Origin: a bacterium
Lineage (GTDB): Bacteria; Planctomycetota; B15-G4
Assembly: GCA_030428785.1 (NCBI GenBank)
Contig: JAUIEF010000010.1
Coordinates: 1 to 60,063 of the forward strand
Direction: 5' to 3'
Length of the DNA: 60,063 bases
Shown here in pieces: positions 45,058 through 52,205 of this stretch. The notes below the pieces were generated by a model. The model made no database searches. It had not been told where the DNA came from and was given only the letters and a program-made list of their open reading frames with translations. Made by a program: the position numbers and the translations under genes. The number at the start of each line of letters is the position of its first letter. Within the stretch, counting starts at the first letter, position 1.

Positions 45058-45666
45058 ATGATCGGTCGACACGTCTCCAGGTGCTGCATCGCGGGCCTCG
45101 TCGCCCTGCTCCCCGTGGGCGGGCTCGTGCTGAGTGTCCTGTTCATGGAGGACGCCATCGCGGGGTCCTGGCTGGCGCGCCAGGACTACCACGTCCCGGG
45201 CATGGGGCTCGCCGTGGTGGCCCTCGGCGTCTACCTCATCGGGCTCGTCGTCACGAGCTTCCTCGGCCGCTGGATCTGGGCCCGGATCGACGCGCTGCTC
45301 GACGCCCTGCCGGCGATCGGTCGGCTCTACAAGACGCTCAAGCAGATCCTCGGCTACGGCGAGGGCGAGGACGCGCTCTTCCGCGAGGTCGTCGCGCTGC
45401 CGGGGCGCGCGCCGGGTACGGAGGAGCTGGGGCTCGTGACGAACCGCCTCACGGACGCGTCGGGTCGCGAGGTGCTCGCCGTGTTCCTGCCGGGCGCGCC
45501 GAACCCGACGATGGGTCGCCTCGTGTACGTGGCGCCCGAGGTCGTCCGGAAGACGGAGCGCAGCGTGAGCGACACGCTCGGCACGCTGCTCGCGCTCGGC
45601 GGGAGCGACGGCGCGGCGGCGGCGGACGGCGCGGCCCCGGACGCCGCGGCTGGTGGTGGACGGTAG
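45058..45666 (+). CDS. DUF502 family membrane protein
   Basis: At 202 residues it has two membrane segments: one near the N-terminus (CCIAGLVALLPVGGLVLSVL) and one near 50-70 (LAVVALGVYLIGLVVTSFLG). A conserved-looking cytoplasmic part follows with PAIGRLYKTLKQILGYGEG, VALPGRAPGTEELGLVTNRL and FLPGAPNPTMGRLVYV, the usual DUF502 landmarks. The function of the family is unknown. It ends in Ala/Gly repeats, and its stop codon lies inside the 3' end of the oppositely oriented tRNA-Ala gene. Confidence 0.85.
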   Translation: MIGRHVSRCCIAGLVALLPVGGLVLSVLFMEDAIAGSWLARQDYHVPGMGLAVVALGVYLIGLVVTSFLGRWIWARIDALLDALPAIGRLYKTLKQILGYGEGEDALFREVVALPGRAPGTEELGLVTNRLTDASGREVLAVFLPGAPNPTMGRLVYVAPEVVRKTERSVSDTLGTLLALGGSDGAAAADGAAPDAAAGGGR

Positions 45667-45729
45667 GGGGGTCGAACCCCTGACCTTCTGGCTGCCAGCC
45701 AGACGCTCTACCAACTGAGCTAACCGCCC
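45657..45729 (-). tRNA. tRNA-Ala (anticodon GGC)
   Basis: The minus strand folds as a full cloverleaf of 73 bases: acceptor GGGCGGT with ACCGTCC, D arm GCTC-AGTTGGTA-GAGC, anticodon arm TCTGG-CTGGCAG-CCAGA, variable AGGTC, T arm AGGGG-TTCGACC-CCCCT. The acceptor has the G3-U70 pair, the alanine identity element, and the anticodon is GGC. CCA is not encoded. The last 10 bases overlap the 3' end of the DUF502 gene on the other strand. Confidence 0.96.
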
Positions 45730-45774
45730 GTGGAGGCGCGCCCGGGGAGGCCCGGGCCCGGCCGAAGGTCCGAG

Positions 45775-45804
45775 ACGTTAGGAGACGGGTCCCCGCGGCT
45801 GCAA
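45775..45804 (-). promoter_or_regulatory. Possible promoter of tRNA-Ala
   Basis: On the minus strand TTGCAG (45804-45799) and TAACGT (45780-45775) are separated by 18 bases. The -10 part would give transcription start about 40 bases before the tRNA. Confidence 0.3.
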
Positions 45805-45832
45805 GGGATTTCTGCCCTCGCGCGAGCCCGGG

Positions 45833-45846
45833 TATCCTGACCGGTT
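45833..45846 (+). promoter_or_regulatory. Promoter core TATCCTGACCGGTT before leuS
   Basis: Identical over 14 bases to the sequence at 40092-40105 before ETF-QO. The -10-like TATCCT predicts a start near 45845, about 25 bases before ATG 45870. Confidence 0.4.
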
Positions 45847-45869
45847 TGCAGGCGAGACGAGCCGTGACG

Positions 45870-48314
45870 ATGACGCAGGGCGACAAGACGGGGACGTACG
45901 ACCACGCGGCCGTGGAGGCCCGCTGGCAGGCGCGCTGGATGGCCGAGAAGACCTTCGCCGCGAAGGACGACCGGAGCCTCCCGAAGTACTACGTCCTCGA
46001 CATGTTCCCGTACCCCAGCGGCGACGGTCTCCACGTCGGCCACCCGCTGAGCTACACGGCCACGGACATCGTCGCGCGCTTCAAGCGGCACCGGGGGTTC
46101 AACGTCCTGCACCCCATGGGCTGGGACGCGTTCGGCCTGCCGGCGGAGCAGTACGCGCTCAAGACGGGCGTGCACCCCGCGAAGACCACCGCGAAGAACA
46201 TCTCCAACTTCCGCCGGCAGCTGCAGTCGCTGGGGTTCAGCTACGACTGGGACCGCGAGGTCGACACGACCGACCCCTCCTATTACAGGTGGACCCAGTG
46301 GATCTTCCTGCAGCTCTACGAGCGCGGCCTGGCCTATCAGGCCGAGATCCCGGTGAACTGGTGCCCCGAGATGGGCACCGTCCTCGCCAACGAGGAGGTC
46401 ATCGACGGGAAGAGCGAGGTGGGCGGGTTCCCGGTCGTGCGCCGGCCCATGAAGCAGTGGATGCTCAAGATCACCGCCTACGCCGACCGGCTGCTGGAGG
46501 ACCTCGACGACCTCGACTGGCCCGAGCACGTCAAGGACATGCAGCGCAACTGGATCGGGCGCAGCACCGGCGCGGAGATCGACTTCCCCGTCGAGGGGCG
46601 TGACGACGTCACCCTGCGCGTCTTCACGACGCGCCCGGACACGCTCTTCGGCGCGACCTACATGGTCGTCGCGCCGGAGCACCCGGCGGTGGACTCCATC
46701 GTCACGGACGCGCAGCGCGAGGCCGTCGCGGCCTACCGCGAGCAGGCGGCCGCCAAGAGCGACCTCGAGCGCACGCAGCTCCAGCGCGAGAAGACCGGCG
46801 TCGCCACGGGCGCCCACGCGACGAACCCCGCGAACGGCGAGCGCCTGCCGATCTGGGTCGCCGACTACGTCATGACGGGCTACGGCACGGGCGCGATCAT
46901 GGCCGTGCCGGGCCACGACGAGCGCGACCACGAGTTCGCGACGACCTTCGGCCTGCCGATCCGTGAGGTCGTCTCCGGCGGCGACCCGTCGCAGGAGGCC
47001 TGGACCGGCGACGGGACGCTCGTGAACAGCGGATTCCTGGACGGCCTCGAGGTCCCCGCGGCCAAGCAGCGGATGACCGCTTGGCTCGAGGAGCAGGGCC
47101 ACGGCGTCGCAGCCGTCCACACGAAGCTGCGCGACTGGCTCTTCAGCCGGCAGCGCTACTGGGGCGAGCCGTTCCCGCTGCTGCACCACGACGACGGCTC
47201 CGTGAGCACGGTGCCCGAGGCCGACCTGCCCGTCCGCCTGCCGGACGTCGAGCGCTACCAGCCCTCCGGCACCGGCGAGTCGCCGCTGGCGACCGTCACC
47301 GAGTGGGTCGAGACCACCGACCCGGTGAGCGGCGAGGCGGTGCGCCGCGAGACGCACACGATGCCGCAGTGGGCGGGCTCGTGCTGGTACTACCTGCGCT
47401 ACATCGACCCGCAGAACGAGGAGCGCCTGGTCGACCCCGAGCTCGAGAAGTACTGGATGCCCGTCGACCTCTACATCGGCGGCAGCGAGCACGCGGTGCT
47501 CCACCTGCTCTACGCGCGCTTCTGGCACAAGGTGCTCTACGACGTCGGCGTCGTGAGCACGAAGGAGCCGTTCCGGCAGCTGCTCAACCAGGGCATGATC
47601 CTGGGCGAGGACGGCGAGAAGATGTCCAAGAGCCGGGGCAACGTCATCAACCCGGACGAGATCGTCGAGCGCTTCGGCGCTGACGCCTTCCGGCTCTACG
47701 AGATGTTCATGGGCCCGCTCACCGCGACGAAGCCCTGGCAGACGAGCGGCCTCAACGGGACGCACCGCTTCCTCAAGCGCGTGTGGCGCCTGTTCGTCGA
47801 CCAGGACGGACGCAGCGTCGTCGACGACGGCGAGCCGGGCGACGAGGTGCTGCGCGCGTTCCACGTCACGCTCGACCGCGTCACCGAGGACACGTCCGAG
47901 CTCTCCTTCAACACCGCCATCTCGGCGATGATGGAGTTCGTCAACGTGCTCACGCGCGACGGCCGCGGCATGCCGCGTTCGCTGGCCCGCGAGTTCCTGG
48001 TGATGCTCGAGCCGTACGCGCCGCACGTCGCCGAGGAGCTCAACGCGTTCCTGGGCGGCGAGACGCTCCTGGCCTGGGAGCCCTGGCCGCAGGTCGACGC
48101 CTCCTTCCTGGAGGAGGACACGGTCGACGTGCCGGTCCAGATCAACGGCAAGGTCCGCACGGTGCTCAAGCTGCCGGCGGGCGCCGATCCCGCGGCGATG
48201 GAGCAGCGCGCCCGGGCCGAGACGGGCATCGCCGCGCTCCTCGAGCAGGGCGAGGTCGTCAAGGTGATCGCCGTGCCGGGGCGGATCCTCAACTTCGTCG
48301 TGAAGCCCCGCTGA
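45870..48314 (+). CDS. leuS: Leucyl-tRNA synthetase
   Basis: At 814 residues it is a class I synthetase. The HIGH-type motif is [12 protein letters not shown] near 48-60, with [20 protein letters not shown] region following. The editing domain (CP1) contains [20 protein letters not shown] and [19 protein letters not shown] elements. Further on come [13 protein letters not shown], the KMSKS motif in [16 protein letters not shown] near 582, and the anticodon-binding and C-terminal domains ending in [14 protein letters not shown] and FVVKPR. GTG 45864 or TTG 45846 are possible earlier starts; ATG 45870 gives the usual distance to [11 protein letters not shown]. Confidence 0.96.
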   Translation: MTQGDKTGTYDHAAVEARWQARWMAEKTFAAKDDRSLPKYYVLDMFPYPSGDGLHVGHPLSYTATDIVARFKRHRGFNVLHPMGWDAFGLPAEQYALKTGVHPAKTTAKNISNFRRQLQSLGFSYDWDREVDTTDPSYYRWTQWIFLQLYERGLAYQAEIPVNWCPEMGTVLANEEVIDGKSEVGGFPVVRRPMKQWMLKITAYADRLLEDLDDLDWPEHVKDMQRNWIGRSTGAEIDFPVEGRDDVTLRVFTTRPDTLFGATYMVVAPEHPAVDSIVTDAQREAVAAYREQAAAKSDLERTQLQREKTGVATGAHATNPANGERLPIWVADYVMTGYGTGAIMAVPGHDERDHEFATTFGLPIREVVSGGDPSQEAWTGDGTLVNSGFLDGLEVPAAKQRMTAWLEEQGHGVAAVHTKLRDWLFSRQRYWGEPFPLLHHDDGSVSTVPEADLPVRLPDVERYQPSGTGESPLATVTEWVETTDPVSGEAVRRETHTMPQWAGSCWYYLRYIDPQNEERLVDPELEKYWMPVDLYIGGSEHAVLHLLYARFWHKVLYDVGVVSTKEPFRQLLNQGMILGEDGEKMSKSRGNVINPDEIVERFGADAFRLYEMFMGPLTATKPWQTSGLNGTHRFLKRVWRLFVDQDGRSVVDDGEPGDEVLRAFHVTLDRVTEDTSELSFNTAISAMMEFVNVLTRDGRGMPRSLAREFLVMLEPYAPHVAEELNAFLGGETLLAWEPWPQVDASFLEEDTVDVPVQINGKVRTVLKLPAGADPAAMEQRARAETGIAALLEQGEVVKVIAVPGRILNFVVKPR

Positions 48315-48334
48315 CCGGGTCCGCGGCCCGGCCC

Positions 48335-48362
48335 TTGACCGCCGACCGCCACTCCGGATCAT
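48335..48362 (+). promoter_or_regulatory. Possible promoter of tRNA-Arg
   Basis: TTGACC (48335-48340) and GATCAT (48357-48362) are separated by 16 bases and lie 17 bases before the tRNA. The -35 part matches consensus in four positions; the -10 part is weak. Confidence 0.3.
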
Positions 48363-48378
48363 CGGGACCCTTTCCCGG

Positions 48379-48455
48379 GCACCCGTAGCTCAGCTGGATA
48401 GAGCGCCTGCCTCCGGAGCAGGAGGTCGCAGGTTCGAATCCTGCCGGGTGTACCA
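48379..48455 (+). tRNA. tRNA-Arg (anticodon CCG), CCA encoded
   Basis: A full cloverleaf is seen: acceptor GCACCCG with CGGGTGT (first pair G-U), D arm GCTC-AGCTGGATA-GAGC, anticodon arm CCTGC-CTCCGGA-GCAGG with anticodon CCG, variable AGGTC, T arm GCAGG-TTCGAAT-CCTGC, discriminator A and encoded CCA at 48453-48455. It reads the CGG codon, common in this GC-rich genome. Confidence 0.95.
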
Positions 48456-48470
48456 CCGGGACCCGCGCCG

Positions 48471-50423
48471 TCAGCCGGCGCTCCCGCCCTCGCGCCCGCC
48501 GAGGCCGCGGAGCAGCTTCTTCACGCGACCCAGCGAGCCCGCCGAGCTCCGCGCCTCGGCCTGCTGCGCGCGCTCCCGCCAGGCGTCCCGGTCCTGCTCG
48601 AGGGCGGCCGTGTTCGCGCGGTAGGCGTCGAGCTCCCGTTCGAGGTCGCGGCGGAGCTCCCGGTGGTTCTCGAGGTCGGTCCGCAGCTCGAGAGCCTGCG
48701 CCTCGAAGACCTTGCGTTCCTCGAGCCAGCGCGGCGTGTTCACCTTGACCTCGCCGTCGTCGCCCTCGTCGACGCCGAGGCCCGCGACCTCGTCCGGCGA
48801 GAGGAACGCGGTGCTGTAGGCCTTCACGCCGAGGCGGCGCAGCGGCTCGAGCAGCCACGGGCTCTTGCCCAGCCCGGCCGTGATCTCCTCGACGTGCATG
48901 TCGAAGCGCTCGTCCGACTCGATGGCCGCGAGGAGCTTCTCCCGGGTCTCCGCCACGGTGGCCCGGCCCTCCTCGAGTTCCTGCATGACGTCGCAGAACC
49001 CGTCGAGCCGGTCGAGGGCCTCCGCGGCCGTGAGGATCCCGGTCTGGTGCCCGAAGCCCGTGAACACGGCCTCGGGACACGCGTCGTAGCTCGTGAGGTC
49101 GGCCATGTCGCCCGTCCGCGCGTAGCGCACGATGGGCTTGAGAACCTCGCGCACGCGGGCGCCGTCGGTGAGCCCCCAGAGCGTGAACCACAGCTCGAGC
49201 AGCTCCGGAGCGCGCATGCCCACGTAGCTGCCGTAGACGATGCGGTCCTGGAAGCGGTGGAGGTTGTCGGTGAGGCGCTGCAGCGGCTCGAAGTGCGCCG
49301 CGGTGAAGCGGTCCTGCTCGAACGCCTCGAGCACCAGCCGCACGCCCGTCGCGAGCGACTGGAAGATGTTGATGTTGCCCATGGAGTAGAGGGCGTCGAC
49401 GGTGCCCGCGGCGTGCGCGGTGAGCCAGAACCGGTCGCCAACGCAGCGGCTGCTCGAGTACTGCAGCCGGCCCGTCGCGACCCAGGGCCGCACCGGCACG
49501 GCGTCGGTGAACTGCTTCCCGACCGCCGGGTACTCGTCGAGGAAGCGCGCCCACGCCTCCTCGGGGCTGTACTCGGCGTCCTTGGGGAAGGCCTTGTTGT
49601 CGAAGCTGAGGCCGACGCTGCAGAGCTTGTTCTGCGAGCCGCGGAAGTTCCCGAACGGGATGACCCACATCCAGCCGCCGTTGAAGAAGTGGTGGAGCGT
49701 GCCCTGGCTCCACGGCGCGAGCGGCTTCGGTCCCTCGTCGACCTGCTCGTAGGGCTTCACGCCCACCATGTGCGTGAAGATCGCCCGCGAGTTCGTGCGC
49801 ATCGAGGGCGGGTCCTCGCGCAGGCCGAGCGTGTTCGCGACGACGGAGTTGTAGCCGCTCGCGTCGATGACGAACCGGCAGCGGATCGTCTCGCCGGTCG
49901 TCGTCTCGACGCTCGCGCCGTCGTCGTCGAAGGTCAGCTCCGCCGCCGTCGTGCCGGAGCGTCCGACGGCGCCCGCCGCGAGCGCCGACGACCACAGGTA
50001 GGCGTCGATGTCCTGCCGGTAGTAGTGCATCTCGCTCGACGGGGGCGGGCCGATGTCCTCCTCCGAGAACTCGGCCTGCGGGATGACCGCCTGCCAGGCG
50101 CGGGTCATCGTCTCGGCGCCCTGCTCGTGGTAGAGGAAGCCGAAGTTGCTCTTGACCCCCGAGGTCGGCGCGACGTGGCGCCGGATGCCCTCGCCGGTCG
50201 AGATGTTGTGGAGCTCCGGGACGTCGAAGCGCTCGGCGAGCACCTTGAGCCACAGCGACGAGGGCGTCGTCGTCGACTCGCCGAGGGCGAAGCGCGGGTG
50301 GGTGCCCTGGTCGAGGATCATGACCCGCAGCCCCTGGCGCACGAGGCAGAGCGCGGCGATGGAGCCCGCCAGCCCGGAGCCGAGGACGAGCACGTCCGTG
50401 TCGTGGGTCCGCTTCACCGTCAT
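48471..50423 (-). CDS. Flavin-dependent halogenase-family protein with a C-terminal coiled coil
   Basis: At 650 residues it opens with an FAD Rossmann motif LVLGSGLAGSIAALCL near 12-27, then GESTTTPSSLWL, the second landmark of FAD-dependent halogenases, and a Lys in GVKSNFGFLYHEQG at the position of the catalytic Lys. The halogenase motif WxWxIP appears as GGWMWVIPFG. FVIDASGYNSVVANTLGL and LTAHAAGTVDALYSMGN complete the FAD site. The last ~90 residues are a coiled coil (LENHRELRRDLERELDAYRA begins it) ending in a basic Gly-rich tail. It probably halogenates a small molecule or a carrier-bound substrate. It overlaps the upstream coiled-coil gene by ATGA. Confidence 0.78.
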   Translation of the reverse strand: MTVKRTHDTDVLVLGSGLAGSIAALCLVRQGLRVMILDQGTHPRFALGESTTTPSSLWLKVLAERFDVPELHNISTGEGIRRHVAPTSGVKSNFGFLYHEQGAETMTRAWQAVIPQAEFSEEDIGPPPSSEMHYYRQDIDAYLWSSALAAGAVGRSGTTAAELTFDDDGASVETTTGETIRCRFVIDASGYNSVVANTLGLREDPPSMRTNSRAIFTHMVGVKPYEQVDEGPKPLAPWSQGTLHHFFNGGWMWVIPFGNFRGSQNKLCSVGLSFDNKAFPKDAEYSPEEAWARFLDEYPAVGKQFTDAVPVRPWVATGRLQYSSSRCVGDRFWLTAHAAGTVDALYSMGNINIFQSLATGVRLVLEAFEQDRFTAAHFEPLQRLTDNLHRFQDRIVYGSYVGMRAPELLELWFTLWGLTDGARVREVLKPIVRYARTGDMADLTSYDACPEAVFTGFGHQTGILTAAEALDRLDGFCDVMQELEEGRATVAETREKLLAAIESDERFDMHVEEITAGLGKSPWLLEPLRRLGVKAYSTAFLSPDEVAGLGVDEGDDGEVKVNTPRWLEERKVFEAQALELRTDLENHRELRRDLERELDAYRANTAALEQDRDAWRERAQQAEARSSAGSLGRVKKLLRGLGGREGGSAG

Positions 50424-51007
50424 CGCTCCGGGCCGGGTCGGGGGGCTGCCTGGGGCTCGCTTCGCGCGTCGCCCGGGGGCGGAGGCGTGTCGCCGGCGGC
50501 CTCGCCGTCCGCGCCGGGCCGGCGTCCCGCGAGCTTCTCGAGCTTCTGCCGGAGGCGCGTCCGGAGGCTGGTGCTCTTGACGAGGGACTTCCAGAGGTCG
50601 CGGTCCGCCTCGACCGCGGCGTGGTCCGCGAGGATCGCGTCCCGTTCGCGGAGCAGCTTGTCGCGCTCGGCCCGGAGCGCCGCGAGCTCGCGCTTGAGCT
50701 CGTCGGCCTGGCTCCGGGACGCCTCGGTCTCCCGCGCGAGGCTCTCCTCGAGCTCGGCGGCGTGCTCCGTGAGCCCGGCCACCTCCTCCTCGAAGTCGGC
50801 GAGCTGGATGTCGCGGGCGCTCCGCAGGTAGTCGCGCTCGCGGATGAGCGCGCGGACCGCCTCGACCAGGGCCTCCCGCGAGATGCCCGCGGACTCCGGC
50901 CCGTCCACCAGGAAGCGGGTCACCCCGGAGGACGGCGGGGGCCCGGACGGCGCCGCGTCCGGGTTTGCGGTTCGCCCGTCATCCTGTCCTGGAGCAGAAT
51001 CGTGCAT
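50420..51007 (-). CDS. Coiled-coil protein coupled to the halogenase gene
   Basis: At 195 residues (ATG 51007; GTG 51010 is possible) it has a Pro/Ser-rich N-terminal 35 residues, then about 120 residues of coiled coil (LIRERDYLRSARDIQLADFE, LTEHAAELEESLARETEASR, LKRELAALRAERDKLLRERD, AILADHAAVEADRDLWKSLV), a basic patch (SLRTRLRQKLEKLAGRRP), and a Pro/Gly-rich tail. No enzymatic domain. The ending pattern resembles the tail of the halogenase, suggesting interaction or common origin. It starts the two-gene unit, 132 bases from the divergent dioxygenase. Confidence 0.65.
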   Translation of the reverse strand: MHDSAPGQDDGRTANPDAAPSGPPPSSGVTRFLVDGPESAGISREALVEAVRALIRERDYLRSARDIQLADFEEEVAGLTEHAAELEESLARETEASRSQADELKRELAALRAERDKLLRERDAILADHAAVEADRDLWKSLVKSTSLRTRLRQKLEKLAGRRPGADGEAAGDTPPPPGDARSEPQAAPRPGPER

Positions 51008-51075
51008 CACGTCGAGGGACCCCTCGGGTCGGGGAGCGGCCGGCCGCGGCCGCGCTCGTGACCCGTCTCGTCCCG

Positions 51076-51081
51076 TAGATT
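51076..51081 (+). promoter_or_regulatory. -10-like TAGATT before the dioxygenase gene
   Basis: TAGATT lies 58 bases before ATG 51140 in the divergent region shared with the halogenase unit. No clear -35 box was seen. Confidence 0.3.
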
Positions 51082-51139
51082 ACCGCATCCCGCCCGGCGT
51101 CGCCGTCCGGGTGGCTCACGCTCCGACCGAACGGGACCC

Positions 51140-51988
51140 ATGATCGAGAAGGTCGACAACTACAACCGGCTCGTCGAGGGCGTCGATCACCCCCAGGCAC
51201 TCTCGATGGAGCAGGACGGGCACGCGTTCCTGAAGGGCGCGTTCCCACAGGAGACCATCGACGCCCTGCGGGCCGAGATCGCCGACGTCTTCCGCTACGT
51301 GCCCCCGGACCGCCGCGCCAACTGCCTCGACCGGGAGCGCGCCGTGATGTTCCGGTACGAGATGTTCAACCGCAGTCCGCTCTGCCAGGAGATCATCGGG
51401 CGGCGGGAGATCCTCGACGCCCTCGAACCCGTCCTCGGCGACGACTGCCACGTCGTCGCGTGCACGGCGTGGCGCAACCCGCCCGGCCCCGACCACGCGC
51501 CCCACGGCCAGGAGTGGCACGTCGACGGCGGACCCCACGTGCCGCGTCCCGAGGGCGTCGCGTGGCCCGACGCCATCCCGTACCCGATCTTCGTGGTCAC
51601 CGCGCACATCTACCTGGAGCCGGTCACCCTCGACGACGGCCCCACGGCGGTGCTCCCCGGCAGCCACCGCTCGGGCCGGCTCCCGCCCTTCGCGCGGCGC
51701 TGGGACCTGGACCTGACCTACGAGGGCCGGGCCGGGCTGGCGCACGTCGCCGAGCCGGGCGACGTCGGCTTCTTCGTCTCCGACGCCTGGCACCGCCGCC
51801 TGCCGCCCCAGGAGAGCAGCACGGGCCGGCACTTCCTGCAGGTCAACTACGGCCGCCGCGAGATCGCCCAGCGCGTGCTGCCCCCCGACGTCCTCAACCC
51901 GGCCAACGCCAAGGCGCGCGAGCGGGCGGGCACCCTGCGCGAGCGCCAGCTCCTCGGGATCCACGAGCCGGGCTTCTACGACTCCTGA
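51140..51988 (+). CDS. PhyH-family Fe(II)/2-oxoglutarate dioxygenase
   Basis: At 282 residues it has the phytanoyl-CoA hydroxylase pattern: an N-terminal region with EQDGHAFLKGAFPQETIDAL, metal ligands His127 and Asp129 in EWHVDGGPH, DDGPTAVLPGSHRSG, the distal His218 in VSDAWHRRLP, and the 2-oxoglutarate-binding Arg in TGRHFLQVNYG. Such enzymes hydroxylate or halogenate small molecules; the HxD motif points to hydroxylation, since halogenases of this group have HxA/G. It is divergent from the halogenase/coiled-coil unit and may act on the same molecule. Confidence 0.88.
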   Translation: MIEKVDNYNRLVEGVDHPQALSMEQDGHAFLKGAFPQETIDALRAEIADVFRYVPPDRRANCLDRERAVMFRYEMFNRSPLCQEIIGRREILDALEPVLGDDCHVVACTAWRNPPGPDHAPHGQEWHVDGGPHVPRPEGVAWPDAIPYPIFVVTAHIYLEPVTLDDGPTAVLPGSHRSGRLPPFARRWDLDLTYEGRAGLAHVAEPGDVGFFVSDAWHRRLPPQESSTGRHFLQVNYGRREIAQRVLPPDVLNPANAKARERAGTLRERQLLGIHEPGFYDS

Positions 51989-52205
51989 GGCCCCGGGCGC
52001 GCCGGCGGGGGCCGATCCGATCCGACGGTCCGGTGGTCTCCCCGATCCGGCCTCGAATTCGGGTGTCCGGAGGCGATCTCGCCGATCGTCGGATCCTGAT
52101 CCGTGTAAGATGTCCCGATCCCTGACCTCGCGGACAACGGCCTCCCCGCGCCTCCCATGGGGAGTCCATCGTCCGACCATCGTGCCGGAACTCCGGAGTG
52201 ACGAC
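51989..52205. other. Gene-free stretch with GATCCG-rich sequence and the promoter of the Gly-rich lipoprotein
   Basis: The 217-base gap has repeated GATCCG/CCGATC words reminiscent of the array at 2697. A -10-like TAAGAT (52106-52111) is the best promoter candidate, about 95 bases before the start at 52206. No frame that looks coding was seen. Confidence 0.35.

Noticed and set aside
45657..45729. Integration site of a mobile element at tRNA-Ala
   Set aside because: No integrase, no direct repeat of the tRNA 3' end nearby was seen, and flanking genes are housekeeping.
45846..45869. TTG 45846 as leaderless start of leuS
   Set aside because: It would fit the promoter position but adds eight non-conserved residues; ATG 45870 gives the usual LeuRS N-terminus. 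Not excluded.
51140..51988. Second halogenase (Fe/2OG type)
   Set aside because: The metal-binding motif is HxD (His127, Asp129), as in hydroxylases, whereas halogenating members have Ala or Gly in place of Asp.
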